From Telopea speciosissima (lineage: Eukaryota > Streptophyta > Magnoliopsida > Proteales > Proteaceae), in the NCBI RefSeq assembly GCF_018873765.1, contig NC_057917.1, forward strand, positions 53,127,464-53,191,463: 64,000 nt of DNA, read 5' to 3'. Below are positions 23,023 to 31,001 of this stretch, piece after piece (position 1 is the first letter of the stretch; every line of letters starts with the position of its first letter). A program made the translations under genes and the position numbers. Under the pieces are notes generated by a model. The model saw only the letters and a list, made by a program, of their open reading frames with translations, made no database searches and was not told where the DNA came from.

Positions 23023-26000
23023 CTCTTCTTCTTTTCTCTCCCCTCCCCCTTTGAGACCTCTTCGTCTTAGTTTGATTCCGGATTGCCAAATGTGATTCCT
23101 ATCACTCCCACCACTCTTCCCTCTGCTTCTTGCTGTTTATTTCCTCCTCTCCCTATCCTCTTGTTGTTCTTTTAAAGCAAAATTGACCTCGAATCAAGGA
23201 AACCAGCGGGAAATTGATTGCAGTAGGATCAATACAATAAACAAAATTAAATAACTAAAACACTTTTATTGCCATTTTCTGTTTACATATGAAGGAGAAC
23301 ATGAAAGGATAAGAAAAAGAAGAAGGGATATAGAAGGGGGATAGGATCAGCTATCTCAGCCCATCATCCTCTCACCCACGGTATCTCACTGTTGCCACAT
23401 CTCACAGCTTCGTCAATAGCTCTTTTTCTTCAATCTCTGACTCTTTTCAGTTCAGCCACATACATGTATTTATAATAAAACAACCCCATCCTAATATAAG
23501 TAAGAAGGTAATTAATAAAACCTATAAAATAGAAACTAGACTCTAACTAGGATTCCTAGCAGAACCAGGATTCCCAATTACAACTCAAATAGGAAACTAA
23601 ATAAGCGTCTAATAATAGAAATAACACCAAAAATCAACTCCTCTAAGCCAGCAGTCCATATCAGCCCTCAAATCACTGTTCACGTGAACAGTGTCACGTG
23701 AAAAGTGACTTCCCCCTCCAGGTCTTTTTCATGCTTCGATCTACATCATCTTTCTTACTGGCGGTGCCCTTTTTCTGGCGATAATAGCAGATCAACAGAA
23801 TCAAGTTGATCTCTTTCGTTGCATTCCCTTTCATCCTACTGCTTGGGGTGTTGGTACTTCTCATAGAGACTACCCATTGTAGAGACTGAGACCTATTCAC
23901 GATTCAGGAAATACAATATACGGAAAGAAGAAATGAACGATTCAGGAAATACAATAAACGGAAAGAAGAAACGATCACACAAGCACAATGATTTACGTGG
24001 TTCGGCAAGGTGCCTACATCTACAGAGAGATGAGAGTAGATTTTACTAACAATGAGGAAAGGGTAACACGCTCCTAATGTAGATTGTAGAGCTGGATCAC
24101 GAAGGACCTAGTCCCAAGCAGGATCATCTTGAATAAGGTGTAATGCTGCTTTCATCTTCGAAACACTAGGCAGCAATTGAAGAGCTTGTAGTAGATCACA
24201 CAATGAAATTGATCCTAATGTAGACTGTAGAGCTGGATCACGAAGGACCTAGCCCCAAGCATAGTTGTCAAGGCGTCGCCTAGGCGTCCAGACGGTTTTG
24301 TTGGGGCCTAGGCGACCTCCGCCTTATTGCCAGGCGCCTTGCATTGGTTTTTAATGGTATCGAACCCGGTATTGGTCCTTATTTATGTCAAATATCATTT
24401 AAGTAAATGTTTTATGTTTGGTATTTCATTTACTTAAGATATTATTCATAAATAAGCAAATACCCCCTATTTGAATCCAATAAAAGTAATTAAAAAATCA
24501 AATTCCAAAAGGAAAAAAGTCAACCCCCCAGTTCAAGAACAAAAACTGGATCTTCGACGGTAGGTAAAATTTTCAACTTTCTAATGCTGGGTTTTTTCTC
24601 AAATCTAAAAATTATTAAATCTTAATATGTTAAAACATTGCTAAAAACCAAAAGTGCGGTAAAATATTCACTTGTTTTGATATCTAAAAATATATTTTCA
24701 TTCAGAGCGATTTTGACAGCATTCACACATACCAAATAAGGTTTGACCGGAACATAACTTCTTCAATATAAATCAGATTTAAGCAATTTGGGATTTGTTG
24801 GAAAGCTGGTTTTGTGGTCTACCTAATACTAAAAGTCTCATGTAAAAATAAAATCATTTGACTAGTCAAACTTCTTAGAGAACATGAACATTTCTCTAAA
24901 TTGAGGACAATTTAATTACTTATAGATAAGATCATATTTTCTAAGAACAGTATAAACCAAATGTGAGACTAGTATAAACCAAATGTATATTTGATTGTTT
25001 CAAACTTCCAATAGCTTGCTTCTTCAGTTTTGTTGTCTTCTAGTTCTATGTTGATTTTTGATGACTTGATGTGGCTTAATATTTATTTTTGATGACTTGA
25101 TGTGACTTAATGTGGCTTAATGTTGATTTTTGATGACTTGAGAAGGCTTAATGTTGATTTTTGATGATATAAGGTATATATTGTAGCATACTAAAATATT
25201 GTAGCATACTAAATAATGTTAGAAAAGGGGGAAATAAAAAATAACACTTGGGGGCGCCTTGGTTGCCTAGGCGGGCGCCTTGTCGCCTAAGTGCTTAGAC
25301 ACCCCTCCAACGCCTTGGATCGCTTTGCCTCCCTGACAACTATGTCCCTAAGCAGGATCATCTTTAAGAAAATTTAATGCTGCTTTCATCTTCAAAACAC
25401 TAGGCAACAATTGAAGAACTTGTAGCAGACCACACAATGAAATTGATTGAAATGGAAACAAAGAAGAAAATAGAAAATAGAAAAGAAGGATAGGCTTGGA
25501 TCGAGTATCCCACTCTCTCCCGGGTCTCTCATCCATGGCATCTCACCATACTCTCTCACATAGCAAAGCAAGAGGCTATATTTTTTTTCTTCTCAATCTC
25601 ATTAATCAAATTCGTGTACAAGGCTGTAACCCCTTATAAACTTACATAGAAGACTCAATAACAGTCTCAAACACTAAAAATGAAAGGCCTAACCCAATCC
25701 TTATCTAATAAGGTACTATATACTGATTAGGAAAATAAAATAATGAAAGTAACAGTAATGTAGTCCTAGGTGGCAAGGAGACCATCCAACTAGGAGCCAA
25801 TCTTTAGGATCTGCTATGAACAGGCAGTCCGATTGGTGTAAAATATGGAATTAGGTCAAAGTTAGGGTTAGGGTTTGAAGGGTTGGTTAGGCTAGGCAAG
25901 TGTAGGGGGGTCTATTAGTGAAGGTCCAGTGATGGTTTGATTAGTGGAGGAGTGAAAACTTAAATGGCAGCAAGTTAGGGTTTTGGGTTTTTAGAAAGAG

Positions 26001-29000
26001 TGAAGTGAGGGATTCTAGGGTTTATAATGGGAATTAAGGAGGGGGGCTTTGGATCGAGTTCTCCAGGGGTGGAGATGAGCACTCGGCCAAAGTATGGAAG
26101 GCTTTTGATGGCTGGAATTATCTGGACAGAGTTTTAGGGTTTAATGAACGTTGAGGGAATTTAGGGGTTTTGAGGATAGGATGGGGCAGAGGTTTGGATC
26201 GAGTGGAGGGGGTGTACTGGGGATGCTGTGGTTTCAACTAGAAGTGATTCTGATGGTGGGTTAGGTCTGTGAGTGATTTAGGTTATGGGAATTTGAAGAA
26301 AACAAAAAGGGGAAATTAGGGTTAGGCTGTAGAGGGTTTAGAAGTAGTAGGGGGATGGGGATGCTGTCACACTTGTAGTACCAAGGAGTATTCGGCAGCA
26401 GCTTGTAATGGCAGTAGCTTGAATAAAAATTGGATCTTGGAACTTGAACTTGAAACTGGATCTTGAAGAGAACCACTCGGGCTTCACACTGCAGAGTGTC
26501 GATTGGATCAGACTCCAATCCCACCAACGAACCACCGGGTTTCACACCGCAAGGTGTCAATTGGATTACACACCAATCCCACCAGCTTTGATCACACACA
26601 AAGCAAATCTTCAGTAAAAGAACAATTGCAGCAGCTTGCAAGAGAGAAATTTCATAAACAGTGAGGTGAAAACGAGCCCCACGGTTTGCCTTATTTATAA
26701 TTGCCAAAGGCCTAAATTCCTATGCAGCCTAGGAATAGGAAATCCCTAATCCTTGGCTGAGTCTAAATACAAAACACTCCCTCTCTAAAATTCGTGTAGA
26801 GGTGTGGACCCTAAATGAAAACTTAAGTTAACAAGATTCTATCTTAAAAGAATATTCAAAAATCATTTAAATTGGACCAGTGGTTCAACCGGTTCAATTT
26901 AAAACACTAAAACATGAAAATAAACTAAGTATAGAGCTAATTCCGTATGCAACTTATGTACCCCAACTTGAGCCCATAAAAGTGGCCTATTACATAGAAA
27001 GCCCATGAGACCAAAGGCCCAGCATGTCTATAATCCAACCCTAGACTTATTTCTAGAGAAAGAAGCCCAATTTGGTGAGAAACGTGCATCTAACAGACTC
27101 AAAACATGACTCTTACTAAACTAATGAAGTAAATCCCGTTTTCCTACTTTCTACTCATATTTTTGGCTCATTAATTGGACAATTACAAAGTAAATCCATG
27201 GGATCAAAGACCCAACACCTACATAACCCAACCCAGAACTTATTTTCAATAAAATCAGATCTTTAGGTGACTTATATGCGTCAGCTCCTCATGCCTCTCT
27301 GTGTTTGCAAAGAATTCCCAATAACCCTAATCCCCATCGCAACAATTTATGGGGATATAAAGAAATACAAATTTCTTGAATTACCCCTTTGTAAACCCTA
27401 AAATAGAATCGCTCCAAGAATTGTACAGCCATGTTAAATGGAGAGAATATGATGATATCTCCTCATGTGTGAGTCGTGTATAGCTGGTTAAATTTGTAAT
27501 ATATAAATTTCGAACAAAAACCAATGGTTGCATCCATGAGGAGTAATATGGTGCTGGTTGAAGGTTTTACAAGAACAAAGGGTCCAACATTACTTGGGTA
27601 GTTTGATTGGGGTGTTATGAAGAAACGGAAGATGTGGTCCTAGTTAGAGTGGAATACATGGTTCAAAATTTCGCGATATATCGCCGAAATTTTGGTAAAT
27701 TTCAGTAATTTCGACACTACCGAGACGAGATGGGCTTCCGAAATGAAAAAAGTTCAAATTTCGTAGAAATTTCGGTATATTTCGGTATATGTCAGTAAAT
27801 TTCATAAAAATACTGTGTATTGAGTACCATATTTCTGTAAATTTCGTAGAAATACTTTGTGTATTGAGTATTGAACTATTGACTATTATGGAGTTTGAGT
27901 TATGACTTATGAACTTATGCACTTGTGACTTTATGAGTTTAAACTTTAAAGTTTAAATTAAATGTTACATTTGACTTTATTTTTGTTTCATTACTTTGTT
28001 TAAATTTCTTATTATGTCTTTTAGTACTTAAACAATGTGTATTTAACTATTTATACATCAGGGTTGGCGACCGTATACTATCAATCAAGGGAGCATACCC
28101 AAAACACCACTTTGAGTTAATTTTGTTTGCAATATGAAGGTTTAAATATGTTTATTTAGCTTAAATAAGGGTGTACATGAAGTATGAGACCTTAATATGG
28201 CCAAAAACCCACCGAGATGAACTGCCGAAATATGGCAGAAAAAATACCATATTTCGGATATTTAAGTATATTTCGGCCATCTCGACAAGCCCGAGATACT
28301 GATATATCGTGAGATCTTAAACTACTGGAATAGCAGAATAGCTTTATTTTACTCACATTGTAGTTGGGATGTGGCTTTGCTGAGTTGAATTTGATCATGG
28401 ACCCATTGCAAGTGATGCAGATTGAGAGAGGGAGGGAGAGCTATTTTTTCTTAAATAAACCCAAATTTATTTTAAATTCCGGTCCAAATTCAAATCGGGC
28501 CTGCATTAGCATGTCTTCTGTATTGTTTTACATTATACTTTTAGATTATCTGACCTTTTGGAAACTGAAATAGCTACTTCTGATTATTGCTTTGTTACCA
28601 AATTTCTCTGCTGAAGAGGAAGTTGTTGAATAATTATTTGTTTTCATCACAAATCTTTCAAGCACATGCTTAATGTTCAAACTTCCATGTGTATCTTTTG
28701 CATTGAGTGCTTTCAGAATGCTCTAATACATTTTTACCAGAAGTTATTTGACTTGATTTCCTGGTTACTTGTAACTCTTTGTGAACAGGAAGATAGTGAC
28801 AAGACTGGTAAGGCAACATCTGCAGGGATGTATTTCTTACATTTTCAAGTATACCGAATGGATTCAACTGTGAACGCGGTATGTCAGTTCCATTGTCTTT
28901 TACATCTTTGCCAAAATAAATTTGCCATAATATGTTTTACAAGTAATGGGTTAATCCTTGTGTCGTTGCAGTTAGCTGTGGCTAAGGACCCAGAAGCTGC

Positions 29001-30278
29001 CTTCTTCAAAAGATTGGAGGGCCTACAACCTTGTGAAGTCTCTGAACTAAAAGCTGGAACTCACATATTTGCTGTTTACGGTCTGAAATAGTTCCATTTA
29101 TTATTTAGTTTCCTGGGATAATAAAATTTGAGCAGCCTGTTGATATCCATTTAAATTTGTTTAGGAGATAACTTCTTTAAGCCAGCTACCTATATCATTG
29201 AGGCGGTTTGTGCGAAGACATATGAAGATACTACTGAGAAGCTTAAAGAGATCGAAGCTCAAATTATAAGGAAGAGAAATGAGCTTCGCCAATTTGAAAC
29301 AGAATACAGAAAGGCATGACGTGATGGTTTTCAGTACTTTACTTCATAGCAGTTATGCATCGTTAGTTATTCTAAGGCTTACTGTTTCTTATGGAATTTT
29401 GTAGGCATTAGCCCGCTTTCAAGAAGTCACCAACAGATACACCCAAGAAAAGCAATCTGTATGTTCTGTCCTCCACATACTATTCAGTTATATTTTTATT
29501 GTTGAACAGAGACATCCTAGCATCCTATTTTAAGCAAATTTCAGATTAGCACTATACCTGTTACTACTAGAATCTGACTTACCTCAACCAACATGACTGC
29601 CCTGATGTTCCTAAATTTATGACTGATGATTCAACCTATTATGCTATATGGACTTGAATTGTGGAGGTCTAGAAACCATTTAGCACAGAATTCTTCGTTT
29701 TGTGTTTTCATCTTAAACTCTTTTGCCTTGGGTTGTTTTCTTAAATGAATGATGGATACCCAGCCTTTTTTTTGGTTATTCCATTTATTCAGTCAAAAGA
29801 GGTGATTATTCCCCTGGTTCAAGGAAATTCTTAACTACCTTCATGAACCTCTGTGCATGTGGGGTGCAAGTTCACTAGAGTGTTGAATGTTGATGACCTT
29901 ATCCTGACAAATCTCCTTCTTTACCTATACTTCTATAATTTCTCAAAGAGAAGAAACAGTTTAGAAAGGCAGTCATTACCGATTGAAGGAAATTCGCAAC
30001 TTACTGCATTTGGGGTTTGAACCTCATTGTTTTTTTTCTATTGTGGAGCACAGGTTGACGAACTGCTTAAACAGAGAGATACTATCCATTCTGCATTTAC
30101 CATAGCCAGGGCAGTTAGTACTGTTAGTGGGAGTGGCAGCAGCAGCAGTAGCCAAGTACCTGGAGATGAGTTGAAGGCTGAGAGCCCAGGAGATGATGGA
30201 GCAGATGGGAAGGATAAAGCATCAAAGAAGAAATGGTTTAATCTCGGTCTGAAAGGTACTGACAAAAAGCTTGGTTAA
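12240..30278 (+). CDS. ARL1: DnaJ16 / ARG1-like (ARL) J-protein, C-terminal exons
   Basis: Nine exons read in one frame: 12240-12322, 12421-12532, 12608-12712, 12830-12880, 28789-28878, 28972-29080, 29165-29313, 29405-29458, 30054-30278 (stop TAA). Together they give 325 codons. The product matches plant chaperone dnaJ 16 / ARG1-LIKE proteins, peripheral-membrane J-proteins linked in Arabidopsis to gravity signalling and PIN traffic. Landmarks are [12 protein letters not shown] near residue 5, [20 protein letters not shown] (67-77), [21 protein letters not shown] (about 127-140), [20 protein letters not shown] and VYGDNFFK. A long charged coiled coil follows (about 205-262, KLKEIEAQ...ELLKQRD), then a Ser-rich linker and a basic tail [14 protein letters not shown]. 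Eight junctions are compatible with the family; one intron has a GC donor at 29314. The N-terminal J domain (about 85-90 residues, HPD motif) is not in the window, so the model is partial. Its fourth intron is 15.9 kb. The paralogue assignment (ARL1 rather than ARG1) is from memory of conserved wording. Confidence 0.9.
13191..13378. mobile_element. Short Mutator-like element, GCCTAGGCG-word family
   Basis: The left end reads CATAGTTGTCAAAATATTGCC and the right end, reversed, TAGTTGCCATGGCGCTAAGG. Variants of CGCCTAGGTG fill the right half. The termini match the larger element at 24261-25344. No clear target duplication was seen, so bounds are approximate. Confidence 0.4.
14073..14333 (-). pseudogene. 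Gene-like fragment, 86 codons, [11 protein letters not shown] start
   Basis: The minus-strand frame opens [19 protein letters not shown], followed by a Ser/Asn-rich stretch. The opening looks like the N-terminus of a real plant protein, but I cannot name the family. It sits inside an intron, on the opposite strand to the host gene, within a candidate DNA transposon, so a captured exon is the likeliest origin. An alternative is a chance frame. Confidence 0.35.
14602..14784 (-). pseudogene. Gene-like fragment with signal-peptide-like N-terminus
   Basis: A 60-codon minus-strand frame starts [20 protein letters not shown]. It has a hydrophobic core (residues 9-23), an apparent signal-peptidase site after VLSATE, and then a polar stretch to residue 60. 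There is no further recognisable domain. It lies just upstream, on the same strand, of the fragment at 14073-14333 and inside the same candidate element, so both may come from one captured locus. Confidence 0.3.
14803..16245 (+). repeat. Solo LTR, TGATGCAG...TACATTA family, copy 3
   Basis: It starts TGATGCAGATTCATCATCG and ends GAGCTACATTA. It is flanked by a perfect TGGGG duplication (14798-14802, 16246-16250). It contains a 170-bp MITE at 14851-15020. It aligns with copy 1 through its whole length. Confidence 0.8.
14851..15020. mobile_element. Palindromic MITE, Mutator-type, inside solo LTR copy 3
   Basis: The long inverted repeat has arms of about 65 bp built around CCTCAAGTGCACCAAAAGGT and its complement. 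It is flanked by a perfect 9-bp duplication AAATAAGTC (14842-14850, 15021-15029). Removing it restores the LTR sequence seen in copy 1. It has no coding capacity. Confidence 0.8.
18915..19898. mobile_element. DNA-element insertion in the RTE LINE
   Basis: It is flanked by CTATG (18910-18914, 19899-19903); excision restores the LINE reading [11 protein letters not shown]. Termini are inverted: GCCCTGTATGGCAACATTTC and, reversed, GGTATGTATGGCAACGTTAA. Inner sequence at about 19080-19660 resembles an LTR of the kind at 1008 and has a GGT/GGC-rich tract. hAT-like by its ends, but the 5-bp duplication does not fit the usual 8 bp. Confidence 0.55.
20421..20584 (-). mobile_element. Au-type SINE inserted in the RTE LINE
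   Basis: The minus strand has the tRNA-derived promoter with a B box near GGTTCCAGTCTGGAAACAGC. The diagnostic body follows, with GCAGGGGTAAGGATGCGTAC and GCGGGAGCC, a form I recognise as the Au SINE family. It is flanked by a perfect 12-bp duplication TTCTCCTCATAA (20409-20420, 20585-20596). Removal rejoins the LINE endonuclease frame. Confidence 0.85.
21379..21411. repeat. (TC)n microsatellite
   Basis: An uninterrupted TC run of about 16 units lies upstream of the LTR at 21524. Confidence 0.9.
21524..21770 (+). repeat. LTR with adjacent primer-binding site, truncated element
   Basis: It starts TGATGCAGTAGCACTTG and ends GATTGCATCA. It is followed at 21771 by ATTGCTATCAGAGC, a methionine-tRNA primer site, and about 130 bp of leader with a gag-like reading. 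The element is then cut by Mutator-like sequence near 21910. Confidence 0.65.
21910..22470. mobile_element. Mutator-like element fragment, GAGATCTCGG-word end
   Basis: 22330-22470 is built of CGAGATCTCGG-like words. 21950-22250 is the reverse-complement homologue of 24370-24720, the interior of the GCCTAGGCG-word element: both include the AACTGGGGGGTTGACTTTTT-type segment and TTATTCATAAATAAGCAAAT. Bounds are approximate and no target duplication was found. The LINE fragment at 22471 abuts the word-rich end. Confidence 0.5.
22471..22925 (+). mobile_element. RTE-type LINE, 5'-truncated 3' end
   Basis: The plus strand encodes [48 protein letters not shown] and ends with a stop at 22788. An untranslated tail follows, with GACTCCATTTATAGTTGGGA, finishing in GTTGTTGTTT near 22920. 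The C-terminal frame is open, unlike the other two copies, so this is the least decayed RTE tail here. Confidence 0.8.
22969..23020. repeat. Compound (CT)n(AC)n microsatellite
   Basis: About 11 CT units are followed directly by about 15 AC units. Confidence 0.9.
23930..24060 (-). repeat. Copia LTR end remnant (ACGTGGTTCGGCAAGG type)
   Basis: The sequence CAATGATTTACGTGGTTCGGCAAGGTGCC matches, in parts of under 20 bases, related LTR ends at 36.5 kb (+), 42.5 kb (+) and 56.2 kb (-). A 38-bp direct repeat (starting CGATTCAGGAAATACAAT) precedes it at about 23897-23970. Confidence 0.5.
24066..25452. repeat. Tandem duplication of about 150 bp, second copy split by an element
   Basis: Copy 1 runs from about 24068 to 24219 (TCCTAATGTAGATTGTAGAG ... 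CACAATGAAATTGA). Copy 2 starts at about 24220, is interrupted at 24260 by the element 24261-25344, and resumes at 25345-25452. The second copy differs by only a few bases. Confidence 0.7.
24261..25344. mobile_element. Mutator-like element, GCCTAGGCG-word ends
   Basis: Termini are inverted: ATAGTTGTCAAGGCGTCGCC and, reversed, CATAGTTGTCAGGGAGGC. About 100 bp at each end is made of GCCTAGGCG/GGCGCC words. The flanks GCCCCAAGC (24252-24260) and TCCCTAAGC (25345-25353) match at 7 of 9, and the undisturbed tandem copy nearby shows the original site as CCCAAGCAGG. The interior is A/T-rich with no transposase frame. Confidence 0.65.
25756..27091 (-). repeat. Solo LTR, TGATGCAG...TACATTA family, copy 4
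   Basis: The minus strand starts AGATGCACGTTTCTCACC at 27091 (first base changed from T) and ends GGACTACATTA at 25756. It is flanked by a perfect AACAG duplication (25751-25755, 27092-27096). It is closest to copy 1 in sequence. Confidence 0.8.
27657..28323. mobile_element. Mutator-like element, GATATATCGC-word ends
   Basis: It is 667 bp, flanked by a 9-bp duplication with one mismatch (AGTGGAATA 27648-27656; ACTGGAATA 28324-28332). Termini are CATGGTTCAAAATTTCGCG and, reversed, AGTTTAAGATCTCACG. The ends consist of TTTCGGTATATTTCGG-like and GATATATCG words. The interior from about 28090 (CCAAAACACCACTTTGAG ... GGTTTAAATATGTTTATTTA) is homologous to the reversed interior of 10807-11508. Confidence 0.7.
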
Positions 30279-30625
30279 AATTGAGTATACCAATATGATT
30301 GGTAGGATGTCAAGGTGCCTGCTGAATTGCTGGATTGGTTTACTATTCCATCCTCACATTCTTACAGAGAAAATTGTTGATTTGCTTCCAGCAAAGTCCG
30401 GTCATGTATTCCTTCCAATTGATTTCTTTTTTCCCCTTCTCTTTTCATCTTGTTTTTTTTTTACCTCTGTTGTTACTTTTTGTTTGGTTACCCCATTTTC
30501 TTCTGTATGGACATTACGAATTTGTCAGGCAAGATGTCTTAATGTGAATTGTTTTCATTAAACTGAGTTGATCCTCAACTCCCACATTGTTGTAGCAATT
30601 TAAATACATAGAGCTGTGAAATAGT

Positions 30626-30631
30626 AATAAA
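30626..30631 (+). terminator. AATAAA polyadenylation signal of DnaJ16
   Basis: An AATAAA hexamer in an A/T-rich context lies about 350 bp after the stop codon. This is a plausible 3' UTR length; no transcript evidence is available. Confidence 0.45.
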
Positions 30632-31001
30632 ATTTTGTTATTTTGTTGAACCTGTGGTAAGAAAATAGATTGTCTGCTGATGGTGGTGTTGAAGAAAGTG
30701 CATTTTGAATGAAATGGATAGGTTTTATGGTGTCTGCTGATGGTGCTTTTTTTTGTAACATTCTCTAGACACTAGAGGTGTATAATGTGTTACCAGCTTC
30801 CTTGTAGCCTAAATCGTCAATGAATTCTAAGGGCAACCATGAGGAGAGAGAGAGAGATCTTGGGGAATCAACTAATATTGAAAGTGTCTGCACTTTCTAT
30901 CATAACCACAGTGATTCTTGTTGGCATTTAATTTTCTCTAGCGAGTTTTCCAAGAGAATATCGGCTGCAGAGACAAGTCGATTAAGTAAGGACTGAGTTT
31001 C

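Larger units (their letters stand above)
12881..28788 (+). other. 15.9-kb intron of the DnaJ16 gene, filled with nested elements
   Basis: The donor is CAG|GTATCA at 12880/12881 and the acceptor is GTGAACAG at 28781-28788. The codons on either side (...GLALQ and EDSDKTGK...) join in frame exactly as in family members. The other visible introns are 75-595 bp. Most of this intron is accounted for by the mobile elements listed below. Because the flanking exons remain intact, the gene may still be spliced across it. Confidence 0.85.

Noticed and set aside
26261..26707. 148-codon minus-strand frame
   Set aside because: Lies wholly within solo LTR copy 4; the parallel region of the other copies is not open.
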